A stretch of 64,000 nt of DNA from Xylogone sp. PMI_703 (taxonomy: Eukaryota > Ascomycota > Leotiomycetes). The stretch spans positions 4,464,001 through 4,528,000 of the forward strand of contig JAJTUQ010000005.1 in the NCBI GenBank assembly GCA_021399445.1, given 5' to 3'. Numbering within the stretch: the stretch's first letter is position 1; each line of letters starts with the position of its first letter. The translations under genes were made by a program, and so were the position numbers. The notes beneath the pieces are model-generated. The model saw only the letters and a list, made by a program, of their open reading frames with translations, was not told where the DNA came from and ran no database searches. Shown here in pieces: positions 1 to 11,581 of this stretch.

Positions 1-640
1 GCGGCCATCGGGAGTGTCAACATCCATTGTGTTTGGTGGTGAGTCGACTCCTAGAGGTTTCGTCAACGGAGACAGCTTTGAAGGCCCGGGTTGGTAATAT
101 GCTGTGAGAGGGTTTGACGAGGGCCATGAATACTCCGTGGACGGATGAGTTGGTGGTGACGCAGGTAGTGGCGGGAGCGTGCGCTCAGGATATAATGGAG
201 GCGGGAGATTTGCAGTTGGCACTGGAGGCAGGTTTGTCGTATGCGAACCATACGATTGTTCGTAGGAAGGAGGGTCTCGATGCATGTGATCCTGTTGCTG
301 TTCCATCTGCGCGCTGAGGGTATTGCAGTCTCTGAAGATGCCGAAGGGCGTTAGGCTGGGACAAACAGCGACAATACAGGTCCTAAAAAATGGAGACTGA
401 TGCAAGAAAGGACCTCACGAGCGTGAGCTGTCCTTTGGAGCTTTCCAATCGAAGCCCTCTGTCGCTGTTGATAATGCGCACCACGCTCGGCGAATTCACG
501 AGCCACTTCTGGCTTGTGAAAAGTGAGGGTCCTAGGCAGTTGACGTACCGAGCTCGGGGATATTGGCGGATGTGAAGTAAGCCCAGTCACTACTTTGCTT
601 AAGCTGGATCTTTCACGGGCGATAGATTTTGATGGTGCGA
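1..640 (-). CDS. Partial unrecognised protein, Pro/Ser-rich with a helical segment
   Basis: I do not recognise the family. On the minus strand a frame is open from the left edge to about 329. It encodes Pro/Ser/Tyr-rich sequence (e.g. NLPPVPTANLPPPLYPE) beginning near CNTLSAQMEQQQDHMH. Upstream, another open stretch (419 to about 640) encodes HPPISPSS, then a charged helix-like stretch (VAREFAERGAHYQQRQRASI). The two join well if an 89-bp intron (330-418, donor GTGAGG) is removed, giving a continuous helix AHA-HCNTLSAQ. There is no stop before the window edge, so the C-terminus lies outside, and the start codon was not located. The composition suggests a regulatory or nuclear protein, but that is inference only. 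Confidence 0.45.
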
Positions 641-1530
641 AAGATGAAGAGTAAGATCCGATTAATATTTTACGCAAGAAACTATCTCCGCAGCTCTTAT
701 AAAGCACCACGAGATGACGGCCAGGACGCCCACATCCTCACGGTATATGTCACATGCATCACCCACTGTCGAGTGAGGTGGAGTTGCCCCATCCCAATTA
801 CATTGCGCTAGTGCGTAATAGGATACTGGTTTATCACATGCAAGTTTGTGTCACGTGAGATGCTACTCAAATTCAATTCTTCCAAGTCTCACAATTGGGA
901 AGATCTCAGATGTACAGTGTTACAGTGCAGTAGAGTTGATGGCGCGGTTTCCAGCCGTAGGAGACAAGAGGTATAAGGTAGTTGTAATATTGCTTTACGG
1001 ATGTCCATCATAACTTGCACCGGTTGAAAGTGTACCAATTTGTTTGATCCCTCTGACGCCGCCCAAGCAACCTGTTACTTCTGAAAAGCAAATGCTCGGC
1101 CAGCTCTTAATGGAACCGCATGAGATTTCATCTCCGCGTCTCGAAATCGCTAACTACATCAATGGAAGGCACAGTAGACGGCTGACAGAATGTCAGGTCG
1201 GTCGCGCCTGTATGATTGAGTAGCACTGTCTAAAAGGACGCGTGAGAGGAAAGAAAAGAAACTTTCGGCTGCCGAAACTTTTCTGATATATCATCAACTA
1301 ACGCTAGTCTAATCTAAGCTTTCCCCCTTGTAACCTAAGGCAAACACATTCTGAAGCGACGGCGAGGCCACGGATAGCAAGCTTACCTGTCGTGGGGTGG
1401 AAGGCAACATCTTTCCTCCCTGGAACAGCCTGTACTTTATCTTTTTTGAATGGGCGCATCTGATCAATAGAATTTTTGCTCGCCTGAAAGGCGCTTCTTC
1501 TGTAGACGGCTGGTTTGAATAAACATCACA

Positions 1531-3053
1531 ATGGCATCCGCCGTGTTCTTCCTCGATCTCAAGGGCAAGGTACTATCTGCTGAAGGTCTCCATATTTATA
1601 TAACTTTCTAATCCCGTATCTGGCAGACCCTACTTGCTCGTAACTATCGGGGCGATATCCCGATGTCTGCAGTCGAGAAATTCCCAATACTATTAAGTGA
1701 GGCGGAAGAAGAGAGCTCTGCTGTTCCCCCATGTTTTTCCAATGAAGGAATCAACGTACGCCATGTATCGCATCTACCGAATTAACAGTATCTGACATAG
1801 TATTAGTATCTTTATATCAGGCATAACAACCTCTATCTCTTAGCTCTCACAAAACGCAACACAAATGCGGCCGAAATACTTCTATTCCTACACAAAATCG
1901 TCGAGGTCTTCACCGAGTATTTCAAAGAGTTAGAAGAAGAATCGATACGAGACAACTTCGTTATCATCTACGAACTCCTTGATGAAATGATGGACTTTGG
2001 ATACCCACAGACAACGGAATCGAAGATTCTGCAAGAATATATCACTCAGGAGTCACACAAGTTGGAGATCCAGGCTCGGCCACCAATTGCTGTCACAAAC
2101 GCCGTTTCATGGCGATCAGAAGGAATTAGATATCGCAAGAATGAGGTTTTCCTAGATGTTGTGGAGTCTCTAAACTTGCTTGTCTCCGCAAATGGAAACG
2201 TGTTACGCTCCGAGATTCTAGGCGCCATAAAGATGAAATGTTACCTTTCAGGCATGCCAGAGCTACGACTGGGTTTAAACGACAAAGTTATGTTTGAAAC
2301 AACTGGTAGAGCTACAAGAGGCAAAGCAATTGAGATGGAAGATGTCAAATTCCATCAATGTGTGCGGCTGTCGCGATTTGAGAATGACCGGACTATCTCT
2401 TTTATTCCCCCTGATGGAGAGTTTGAACTCATGTCCTACCGACTTAACACACAAGTAAAACCTCTGATATGGGTGGAGTGCATAGTGGAATCGCACTCTG
2501 GAAGCAGAATTGAGTACATGCTCAAAGCCAAAGCGCAATTCAAGCGTCGCAGTACCGCGAACAATGTTGAGATCATAGTTCCCGTCCCAGATGATGCGGA
2601 TTCACCAAGGTTCCGCACTAACATTGGTAGTGTACACTATGCGCCTGAGAAGAGCGCTATTGTCTGGAAAATTAAACAATTCGGCGGCAACAAAGAGTTT
2701 TTGATGCGTGCAGAGCTTGGTCTACCTAGCGTTAAAGGTGACGATGAGCATGGGGGTGGTATGACTGGTGGTTTCGGTGGTAGTATGGGCGGCGTTGGAG
2801 GTAACAAAGGCGCAAAGAGGCCTATAAGTGTGAAGTTTGAGATCCCCTACTTCACCACTAGTGGAATCCAAGTTCGCTATCTTAAGATCATTGAACCAAA
2901 GGTATGTAATCTCATATGGCATCCCTCGGATGTTCAGACCCTACCATAGATCGTAACTAACATAGCAAATAGTTGCAATACCCATCCTTGCCCTGGGTGC
3001 GCTACATCACACAATCAGGAGACATTGCGGTCCGTCTTCCGGATGTGAGTTGA
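1531..3053 (+). CDS. apm1: AP-1 clathrin adaptor complex subunit mu
   Basis: This is the medium (mu) chain of the AP-1 adaptor, which selects tyrosine-motif cargo and joins clathrin at the trans-Golgi network and endosomes. Exons are 1531-1569, 1627-1755, 1807-2901 and 2973-3053, giving 447 residues (mu-1 proteins are usually about 420-450). The longin-like N-terminus (ASAVFFLDLKGKTLLARNY, EGINYLYIRHNNLYLLALTK) and the mu-homology domain (WRSEGIRYRKNEVFLDVVES, KCYLSGMPELRLGLNDK) are strongly conserved, and the end is YPSLPWVRYITQSGD. All introns have GT-AG ends and preserve the frame. A Gly/Met-rich insertion (GGGMTGGFGGSMGGVGGNKG) lies in the mu-homology domain at about residue 370-390, where animal proteins have a short loop. 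Confidence 0.96.
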
Positions 3054-3824
3054 AGAGGCATGGTCTAGGCATGAGTTTTATAATCACAGAGGACTACTCT
3101 CCTGAGCGAATGAACAGGGAGCATGACATGAGGAGTATTGGCAATTGAAGGGGTTAATAATGTAGCAGCATTCAAACTATGAGTGAAAATGTTCATAAAG
3201 CATTCGCTGGGCGGCAGCAGTATAGGTGTTTTGTAGGTTTATTCTTAGAAAGCTAACAGAAAGAATCTCTCGCAATACTTGCGAGGGTGATGACCTTAAC
3301 TCTATTCTGGGTGTAAAAGAGCAAGTCATCCAAGTTTCGGAACTACATAACTTAAGGTGACATGATACGAAAAGAATAAATTCATAAACATAAGCGAATC
3401 CTTATAAGGAATCTTGATTGAAAAAGCTCCACAACAGAGAGAAGTTACCTCAAGATAAAGATTGCTGGTAACCAAAACTAGACCAGAAATACTAGAGATT
3501 GTACCGATGTTGAATCTAGTCTCAGCTTGGTGCAAAGACGACATATTCTTTCTCAGCTGCTCCTACTTGACTTAGGAGCGGAGACTGGAAAATCAAGAGG
3601 CAAAACTAGGGATCGAGCATCGCAGATCAAATGAATACTCGTCCCCATATGTGCTCTATAACGTATAGTTGAAGTAGTAACAGCTGTTGTCGCGTTACTA
3701 CCTCTAAAATAAGACATAAACGTTCCATTTCCTCATTACGGCAACTCTGTTTTACTGAATGAGAGGGCCGTTGCGAGACTCTAGCTCAAAAAGATTCTCG
3801 TGCGTTGAAGATTGGTTACTAGGA
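3054..3824. other. Intergenic, AT-rich, no gene seen
   Basis: This is the gap between the convergent ends of the AP-1 mu gene and the unrecognised minus-strand gene. Reading frames are short and lack recognisable protein sequence. It presumably holds both 3' UTRs. Confidence 0.5.
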
Positions 3825-4731
3825 TCAAGGAACACTGTCACAACCATACCACGCCGCTCTCTTCCTATGATCTATCTCAGCACCATCTAGGGAATATTAT
3901 AGTGTATAAGGATCAACTTACTACCACTTGCCCGCCTGTGTCCATGCCAGATGCAATGTCTCCATGCATGGTCGTGGATCAATATTTGTTCCAAATTAAC
4001 GTCCTCACATGAGAAAGCTATCAGAGCGATTAACAGTGGTAAAGAGCCGGCTAAACCACCCTCGGTTGGTCCATCCCACGGCCAACAATACACTTGCGGT
4101 AAAATCTGGTCAATCCACCGTGCGTTGCGGACTTGGAGATGAAGTTGTCCCGCACCTAGGTATACGTCGGAGATATTTTGGTGTCCGTGTTGGCGATGCT
4201 CGAATGTTAGAGGAAGCCAACCATTTTCGGTTCCTGGGAGTCTGTTGGAAACTGTTGCATCCCCTGAGGTAGCAAAGAAATGATCAAACTGGTTACAATA
4301 AAAGACAGTCATGGATTCGTAGTACTGGGGTCGTTGACCCCGAGGTCCTAATATATAGCCATTCGCGAGTGGAGTACCGTCTTCTCCATATACTAGGTCA
4401 TCATGCCATTGATAGGAACTAGCCAATTCGATATCGCCGTTTCTCCAGCGGTAGACGTGACCAGGTCTTTGAGGGAAGAACCCCTGAATAAAATTTGGAG
4501 GTCTCCAGCGGCCTCCGTCGACAATATTTTGTGGAATACTGTTCTCGGCATCTGGGTCGTCATTGGTAACTAACTCATTGACTATGAATAAAAAGCTGGT
4601 CGGAAAGGCAGTGGATGACGATGGGGCGGGTTTACTGGCTGGGGCTGTTGTGTGGCGAGTCTGGCGCTGTTAAGAATGTCCGTATATTATAATGATCAGA
4701 TAACTACCTTTCGAGGTTTACTTGAACTCAT
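3825..4731 (-). CDS. Unrecognised protein
   Basis: I do not recognise this family. The main exon is an open frame from about 4666 down to 3887. It encodes TNDDPDAENSIPQNI, GRWRPPNFIQGFFPQRP, a middle part rich in aromatic residues, and QVYCWPWDGPTEGGLAG. It continues upstream of the first internal Met, so the start is elsewhere. A short first exon at 4708-4731 (MSSSKPRK) joins through a very short intron (4667-4707, or 6 bp longer). At the 3' end the frame either stops at 3887 or splices at 3922/3921 to a final segment ending AAWYGCDSVP at 3825. A Cys-rich open stretch upstream (4990 to about 4856, FECEGCIRARLQHQ) might be an alternative first exon. There is no signal peptide or membrane segment. 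That it is a gene is fairly likely; the exact model is not secure. Confidence 0.5.
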
Positions 4732-5013
4732 CTTTGAGACGAGGCGCTATTTGCGATTCTGCACATATTCGCCCGGTGTCAGAACTACCCGGCATGACAC
4801 GGGTAATAAGGTAGAGAAGAAGGAAATATAATACTGTACCAACCTACCGCAACCATTTTCAAACAACACATTCAAGTACCTACGAGCAGTCCTCGTGACG
4901 CTTCGATGGCATAGCGATCTGTTGTGCGAATCAAGATCCCTGGCTTGGTGCTGCAGGCGGGCCCGTATGCAGCCCTCACACTCGAACATCTTGCTACAGA
5001 GGATAATGCCCAA

Positions 5014-7596
5014 GCATTACCAACTTGTCTGCAACTAAGAACGCAAGTAGATTAATACGGATAGAAGAAGTCTGTAGAATGTACTTTGCAAGAGTACAAC
5101 GCTAGAGTGTATTTCTTGCTCTTGCGCTCAAGGTCCTGCTTTGCAACAAGCCTTGAGAGAAGATTCCCACTACAGGGATCCTCACTCTTGGAGAGTATAA
5201 TTCAACACTAAAGCAGCTGTCATTCTGTCCGAAGCCCAACCCAACGGCACCTCACTTGCAGTCATGCCACCGGTTGTATTTGTGCCGAACATTCTCTAAC
5301 CAAGGAAGGAGGGTGTAGAGGCAGCCTGCCCGAAGACACGTTGGCGGCTGCAACTCTCTGAGATGGGGGTACTAGAGACGGGCAATGATTCTCAATCATT
5401 TGTCAGGAAGGCATCGATCCACAGAGTGAATCTTCGGCGCAAATAGAGGGTCATACAAGAAACGCAGGATAACAGGCTGCGAGCCACCTGCTCATTGTAG
5501 CAATGGCCAATGAACGTCGCGGCTTCGCGGGGAGCGAAGCGGCAGTTGCATAAAGAGGTTTGCTCTCTCCAAGTCACAGATAGACAGACGACTCTGAAAA
5601 TGGCGAACGAGGGCACACTCAATGATGGCCGGGGTAGAGATGCGGCTTAAAACCACCCCTCAAAAGAGAGACCGGCTCTATCTTGGGGGGCTTTTTCTCT
5701 TTTGCTGCTACGTCCGGTAGAGAATTGCTAGATTGCGATTTGCGCTGTGACTTGACGGCTTTGCGACCCGCGGTGGTTCCGATGTTTGGGTGTGGAAGAT
5801 GTCTGGCGAATCATTCCACTTGCATCTGCATGTGGTTAGCGACCGTTCTTCCAGAACTGCCGGGCAAGAGAGCAAAAAGCCTAGAATGAGGGGAGGTCTG
5901 TAAGGGCTCTTACCTGTTCACCCCTTTCTCCGAGAACCATATGTGCAAAAGTCAACTGAACTCACCTTGCCTCCAGTTTGGGTGAGGTGGGAGCTCAGAC
6001 TTTTATGTCTCGTTTTCTGCAAGTCTGTGCTGCCAACGTCAAGGGTCACCTGCTCATGCAATGTAGCTAAAACGGTTCCCTATACAAGTCGGGCGTCAGT
6101 AAGTATGCGCTTCTCATTTAGTCTCGTCGCCTTGTCTCTCGCCTTCTTCTTGCCCTACGGTTGTCAAGTCCCAACCCCAGCGTCCTGCAGGGCACCCAAT
6201 AGTTGGTCAAAAGGTGCCTTGGAGCATGCAAGGTCGGAAACATTGTTCTGCAAGCGGCCAACATCCTAAAAGTTTCTGTCTTTTAGCCAGTTGGATGCCT
6301 GCAGTCATAAGCCGGTTGAATTATGACTTATCAATTCCCGATGAATTAGGGAAACTGATACCATCCTGAGCATTAGAAAGACCCCGTAGGTCATGTGGGA
6401 CTGTGACTGTCCCTGCACTTTTATTGGACTCTTCGGCCAAGCTGACATCCTGTATAGCTTGACGAGGATGAAATACATTGTTTTGAGCAGCGGAGCACGG
6501 ATAGCTAGGTGAACATTGCACCTGAATGTGATCATAAAGCATAAAAACGGCGATAGGGCTCTCAAGAGTTGAATAAGGATACTCTCGCATGTAGGAGGCA
6601 TCCGCGCTTCAACCAAAAGCGGGCTCAACCAGCCAGCAGTCGAACCAATAAAATAGCAATGGAACTTAAAATTGAAAGAGGTAAGAGAAATAATAGAAGA
6701 GAGATAAGGAGTCGGTAGCTCTCGAATCATAACCTTACTCTTCAATGATATCAGCAAAACTGTTTACACATAACTTCACATTGAGTTTTGACTAGGATCT
6801 TCCAACATCAACATAGGAGTCCTCAGCTCCAGCCAATGGTCACTTCCTACTGTCGAGAAAAGAACAATAGGAGCTATCCTAGGCTGGCGAATTCAAGCAA
6901 ACCGCTTATTATGCTTAAACTAAACTTCCCTGAAAGTGGAACGGGCCCTATTCGGACCTATATGGAAGGAATGGATAGGTGTGAACAGATAAGAGAGGTA
7001 TTATGGCCACCAAGAGCCCAAACGAGATACTCTGGAAAAAAATCCATAACTGATAAAAATTCCCGACTTGGAATTAACTTATCATGGTCTGGTAACAACA
7101 ACATGCACTCTCCAGAGTTTTGATACGTGGAAATCGCGTCTCTTATTGGGGGTGGAGGATAGAAGAGCGGCGGCTAAAGGAAAGAATGGAAATGGCTTCC
7201 ACACCGTGCCTATAAGCGAAGCGTGTCTAGGACCACGTGATCAAACTAATTTAATTCCGTTTCACATTGCAAAGAGACCTGATGAATGAAATATGGGCGG
7301 TATTGGCTGCTAGTAAAAAAATTCAGAATGCAGGGTTTGTGGGTGAGATGTGTTTTACAGCTGCTCAGAACCCCAAACATAGACAAGAGCTAAGCGGGAA
7401 ACAGGTTCTCAAAATCATAAAATTTGTATATTTCCCCATTGAAATAGAACGCTCTTAATGAGAAAACCATCTTTGATTGCGACCACGTGGGATATGAGCA
7501 ACGTTACCAAATAAGTCAAACCCAAGAGAAAACCGAACCCCCAAATTTCTAGAGAAAGCATCATCATCCGGCAATCGCCAATATAAACTTTGATTT
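5014..7596. other. Gene-poor stretch
   Basis: This 2.6-kb stretch contains no recognisable gene. Its open frames are short, many begin at non-ATG codons, and they have irregular composition. The only candidate I would keep is a small predicted secreted peptide at 6105, listed separately. Confidence 0.5.
6105..6269 (+). CDS. Possible small secreted peptide (weak)
   Basis: A 54-residue frame starts at ATG 6105. It opens with a signal-peptide-like segment (MRFSFSLVALSLAFFLPYGC): a basic start, a hydrophobic core and a short polar end. A short mature part with two or three Cys residues follows. Nothing else supports it: no homologue was recognised and no intron or clear neighbours help. Fungal effector-like genes can look like this, but so can chance frames, so the call is speculative. 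Confidence 0.15.
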   Translation: MRFSFSLVALSLAFFLPYGCQVPTPASCRAPNSWSKGALEHARSETLFCKRPTS

Positions 7597-8823
7597 CTAA
7601 ATCTGTACCTCTTTGCTTGGGCCCCAACCTCTTGGGGCAGGTTTCTCCGGCCCTTTGGCATTTCCAGTAGCAGGCTTTACTCGTATTTTCCAGTCCCATT
7701 TTTCCTTCCAGTCCAGTGCTTCAATAGCAGAATCTGCTTGCTGACCGTCTACAAGCTCCACAAAGCAGTAATGGTGGTTACCCTCTTCATTTTTCCTCAG
7801 TTCATTAGGAGGAAATAATTTGCTGATAGTCTTGATATCAAATCCCTGAAAGAGTTCCCGTATTTCTGTCTCCATGGTTTTGTGATCGTCGAAGGAGGGT
7901 AAGCCGCCAACATAAAGTCTCTTTCGCTCATTGAGCTTTCCAGATGTGCCATTGGCTTTGCTAACTTTGATATTCCAGTTCCATTTATCAAGGTTATCCA
8001 AACTATGGATAGCACGGTATATATCATTTTCAGAGGAAAGATCAACAAAACAGTAATAATGATTTCCTGGATCATTCTTCTTGGACTCATGTGGAGAGAT
8101 TAGCTTGCTTACTATGTCAATATCGATATTGACGTCCTTGAAAAGAGCTCGGATTTTTTCATCTGTCGTTTCTTGATCAGGGAATCTGGGCAAGCCGCCA
8201 ACATATAGTCGTCTTCCTTCCTGGGGTGCTGTGTTAAAATGTTCAGGTGGTTCCAAACGTCGCCAACGATCAAATGCAGGGGATCTTTTTGCAGATGGAC
8301 TCTGATCTCCCGCGTTGTTGGAGCCATGCTGACGAGGTGGCATGTCGTAACGGCCGGTGCCAGTTCCAGATTTGACGCCGGGGCGAACCTTAAGAGGTCG
8401 GCGCATGAAATCTCGACCGTCATACTTTGTCATCACTCGGTCTGCTAACTCCTTGCTTGCAAAATCGATAAAGCAGTATGAAGGGTTTCGTCCAGTCATA
8501 GGATCCACGGACATATTGATAGCCTCAATACCAGATGCAACATCGGCAAATAGAGCCTCAATGTCTTTCACAGTAGCTTCGTACGTCATATTGCCTACAT
8601 AGACTCTTCGTCCCTCCTCAATTGCTTGTTCTGCTTTGGAATCATTCAAAGGCTTTCTCAACGAATCACGTGTCAATGAAGACCTGCCATTACTTGATCG
8701 TGGACTGTAGCCTTTGCTATTTCTCCAGTCAAGGCTCTCTGAACCACGTTGCTGATAAGGTGTGCTTGGACCTTTCTCATTGGGAGAGCTTTGGGTTGAG
8801 TCTCGTTTTATACGCCACTCCAT
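7597..8823 (-). CDS. RNA-binding protein with three RRM domains
   Basis: This is an intronless frame of 408 residues starting at ATG 8823. A basic, Ser-rich N-terminus is followed by three RNA recognition motifs. RRM1 (about residues 72-150) has RNP2 VYVGNM and RNP1-like NPSYCFIDF. RRM2 (about 203-290) has LYVGGL and HYYCFVDL. RRM3 (about 302-390) has LYVGGL and HHYCFVEL. RRM2 and RRM3 resemble each other closely, including the inserted K-N-(D/E)-(P/E)-G-N-H before RNP1, which suggests an internal duplication. The role is presumably RNA binding in the nucleus or cytoplasm. The specific target or pathway cannot be read from the sequence. Confidence 0.88.
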   Translation of the reverse strand: MEWRIKRDSTQSSPNEKGPSTPYQQRGSESLDWRNSKGYSPRSSNGRSSLTRDSLRKPLNDSKAEQAIEEGRRVYVGNMTYEATVKDIEALFADVASGIEAINMSVDPMTGRNPSYCFIDFASKELADRVMTKYDGRDFMRRPLKVRPGVKSGTGTGRYDMPPRQHGSNNAGDQSPSAKRSPAFDRWRRLEPPEHFNTAPQEGRRLYVGGLPRFPDQETTDEKIRALFKDVNIDIDIVSKLISPHESKKNDPGNHYYCFVDLSSENDIYRAIHSLDNLDKWNWNIKVSKANGTSGKLNERKRLYVGGLPSFDDHKTMETEIRELFQGFDIKTISKLFPPNELRKNEEGNHHYCFVELVDGQQADSAIEALDWKEKWDWKIRVKPATGNAKGPEKPAPRGWGPSKEVQI

Positions 8824-9742
8824 TTTCAGTTCTGTGATGTGATCAGAAAAAAAATGTTGTGGTAATTGTGTTTCGCTTCAGGGCTGAAAGAAAGATTTGT
8901 GAAATTTCAGTTAAGCCTCGTTGGTTTACGCGACTATTCACACACCAATTTCGGCAAAGATTTTTCTGTGCGCCCCAAATTATAGCGATGAACTCTCAAG
9001 AAAAAGTTCACTAATTGAAGCTCAGCTTTTAGAATGCTAAAGATTCAATAAAGACGAAGATGCGATTACACCGCTTTTAGTAACTGAAAATTCTGCCGTA
9101 TCACTAAAATAACCCCACAACTTTTGAGTTAAAGTGCATAAGGAAAAAGAACCTTGTTCCTGGACGCCAAGGCTGCATGGTAAACAAAAAATGAGAACCC
9201 GAAAGGTCTGAATCTGAAAGAAATATCATATTCTTTGAGCCTAAGAAATGATACTTACCCTCTGATCAACTGGCGTGACTTGGATAAAATTCTAAAATAA
9301 CCACTATATATGATAGCACTTTAGATTAGCCACGGGTCATTGTATACCTTGAATATAGGGCAGAAAAGTTTTGTGTCTTTCTAGAATAATTCAACGGAGG
9401 CTGTGGATAAAAAAGATTTTCTCACACCGAGATAAGAGATTTTGACAGGTCACGAATCACTTCTCATACTTACTCGTAATTGAGGCACAAGAAATGAGCA
9501 AAGCCGATTTGAGGAAATATCAATGCTTTTGGTCTAGCAGAGAACATACAATAGTCGTCTCGCTCAGGTGTCCATCTCAGGTGAAATGATGATGACATGG
9601 ATTCTACAATTAGAAGGAAGAAGGACCTAAACGCCACCGAAACTCCAAAGATCTCCATAACCAAACTTGAAACGCCTTCCCTAAAGGTCAAGTTTTTGAC
9701 TTCGCAACAAAGGTTCTTCTCAAGATATAGGTCTTTCATAGT
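8824..9742. other. Intergenic, AT-rich
   Basis: This gap between two minus-strand genes holds the promoter side of the RRM gene and the 3' side of nop10. The sequence is AT-rich. I see no convincing coding frame; the 9470-9739 minus-strand frame has no recognisable content. Confidence 0.5.
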
Positions 9743-10011
9743 TTACTGCCCCAAGACTCGAAGGTCCTCTATTATCAGATCGTTAGTTTCCGACGATCAA
9801 AAGTCTTACTGTTATGACTAATGGAGAGAAACCTACTCTGCTGTGTTAAGAGTAACCCATATCTTTTCTTTAGGGTGACACGATGTCTCGAATACTTATC
9901 ATCGGGTGAGAATCGAGCAGGATGTGCAGACTTGGTGACTTCGCCGCTCACGACCTTTTTAAGGGTATAAACGCGCTTGCCATTGGCATCGAGTGTATAC
10001 ATGAGATGCAT
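9743..10011 (-). CDS. nop10: H/ACA ribonucleoprotein subunit Nop10
   Basis: Nop10 is the smallest core protein of H/ACA snoRNPs, which pseudouridylate rRNA and process it in the nucleolus. The protein starts [19 protein letters not shown], exactly the start used by yeast Nop10. It contains the family signature [19 protein letters not shown] and then [12 protein letters not shown]. Exon 1 is 10011-9837. A GTAGGT donor follows TQQ, and a CTAAC branch site precedes the acceptor, so exon 2 (9768-9743) adds KDLRVLGQ and a stop. The product is 66 residues, matching the family (58-65). Reading through the intron instead would give an untypical 78-residue tail. Codons upstream of this ATG are not needed. 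Confidence 0.93.
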
Positions 10012-10503
10012 TTTCAGAGTTTGCGGTCGCAAGTCGTCTAGAATTCCTGAAGTGTAGTCTTTGAATATGTTAGTCGATAGCTAATTGAGTCGTAAACTGC
10101 ATATGCGTACCTAGATATATTCCTCGGTCGAAATGATTACGGACAGAAGCTGTGGTACGAATTGGTGAAGTTCAAGTTCCAAGCTCAAATAATTTCTCCG
10201 ACTTTTTCGGTCTTTGCGCATACGCTAATCCTAAAGCGATTAGATGTATTAGTACTCCCCAGTGCCATACTTGACATCGAGCGAGGCCTTGCTGCCTTAC
10301 AACAAACCTGGACCGACGAAAGGCGCAAGCTGCATGTCCGAGATGCCGCACTTTTTCTGAGCAAGTAGATATTAAGTATGCAGAGTAACCATCTTTAAAA
10401 CAAGTAACTTCTAAGCTTCTATCATCTAATTACCAATTGATGGCGGCTTTTTGCAAGATCGCCTGCTGACCGCATTATTGGAGGGTCAGCCTTGGCCTCG
10501 TCG
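10012..10503. promoter_or_regulatory. Shared upstream region of nop10 and the F-box-like gene
   Basis: These 492 bp lie between two divergent start codons and must contain both promoters and 5' UTRs. A short frame here (10162-10368) has no protein features. No individual site is identified. Confidence 0.4.
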
Positions 10504-11247
10504 ATGGCATCAAGAATTGGCTTTCTAGACCTGCCGCTCGAGATTCGGGATCAGATATACCGTCTCTTATTTCTCAAAGATGAACCAATTTATCCTAGTT
10601 TAACTAGATCGGGAATATCAGAATCTACAGCCTTACTGCGAACGAATCGGCAGATATATGCAGAAGCTGTAGCAGTCCTTTACGGTCAGAATGCTTTTCT
10701 GATAAGAAGTGCCCCTGCATGGAAGGCGCCGGAATTCCTGAATCTCCTTATAGCCCAGAGAAGGGATGAATTTATACTTCGGGTGACTCGTCACCAAGGA
10801 TATTCTCCAATGCGAGAATACCTCCCTGTCCCTGTTTCAGATACTATCAAAACTCTAGTCTGCAAGGCTAGAGAGCATTTGAGAGAGCTCCATATACCGT
10901 CTCATGGCATAACATTGGATATACTGAAACAGCTTGTTACTCTCTTAAAACATTTTCCAAATTTAAGGCGAGTGGAGATTACCTACAGTACAAAAACTGG
11001 GATTAAGGATATGGATGTTGTGACTGTTTGTCGACTTCTTAGAGATCGTCTACCGGTTGTTGTAAAGATTGCCCTATTCAGAAGGATCAACTATAGCGAG
11101 GCGGTTGATATTTCGTGGATGATTGAAGACAGACCTTTTGAAAACTGGTATAACTTACCAAATGTTGGCGAGATTAAACATGCTTGGAGTAACGGGAAAG
11201 GGCAGACGAGATGTGCGGTTGTGGTTCCAGCACCCCAATTCTTGTAA
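10504..11247 (+). CDS. F-box-like (2EXR-type) fungal protein
   Basis: This is a single-exon frame of 247 residues from ATG 10504. A preceding in-frame TTG is not a likely start. The N-terminus FLDLPLEIRDQIYRLLF is the hallmark of the large ascomycete family of F-box-like/2EXR proteins. It is followed by LLRTNRQIYAEAVAVLYGQN, which is also typical. The rest has leucine-rich helices (HLRELHIPSHGITLDILKQL). F-box proteins normally recruit substrates to SCF ubiquitin ligases, but for this family the partners are mostly unknown. Neighbouring genes give no clue to its role. Confidence 0.75.
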   Translation: MASRIGFLDLPLEIRDQIYRLLFLKDEPIYPSLTRSGISESTALLRTNRQIYAEAVAVLYGQNAFLIRSAPAWKAPEFLNLLIAQRRDEFILRVTRHQGYSPMREYLPVPVSDTIKTLVCKAREHLRELHIPSHGITLDILKQLVTLLKHFPNLRRVEITYSTKTGIKDMDVVTVCRLLRDRLPVVVKIALFRRINYSEAVDISWMIEDRPFENWYNLPNVGEIKHAWSNGKGQTRCAVVVPAPQFL

Positions 11248-11581
11248 AGCCCAGGGGTTCACAAATAAGTGTTTTTGGTTTTGCTGATGACAATAGATGC
11301 AAAGGTATCAGGCATGTTTCTGGTTATCAAAGATATTTGCCAAGGCGCAGATTTTGTGTTTTGCGCTATTTGAGATTTTAGGAGCAACATGATTGTTAAC
11401 ATAAATATTCGTTAGTTTTATCTTCCTTTTATGGGTAATGTCGTCATTGCTGTTACATATGCGTTGTGAGGTGAGTAGAAAATTTTCAATCGTGACTGAT
11501 CCTGACCATCATAAGCCTCTAACATCCCGAAACTCCGAATGCACCCAATCCAGTATATCTTGAGCTGCGTAAGAGATGAGT

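Noticed and set aside
9775..10032. 85-residue unspliced version of Nop10
   Set aside because: It adds seven residues before the conserved MHLMYTL start and an untypical 20-residue tail read from an intron with a clear GTAGGT donor and CTAAC branch site.
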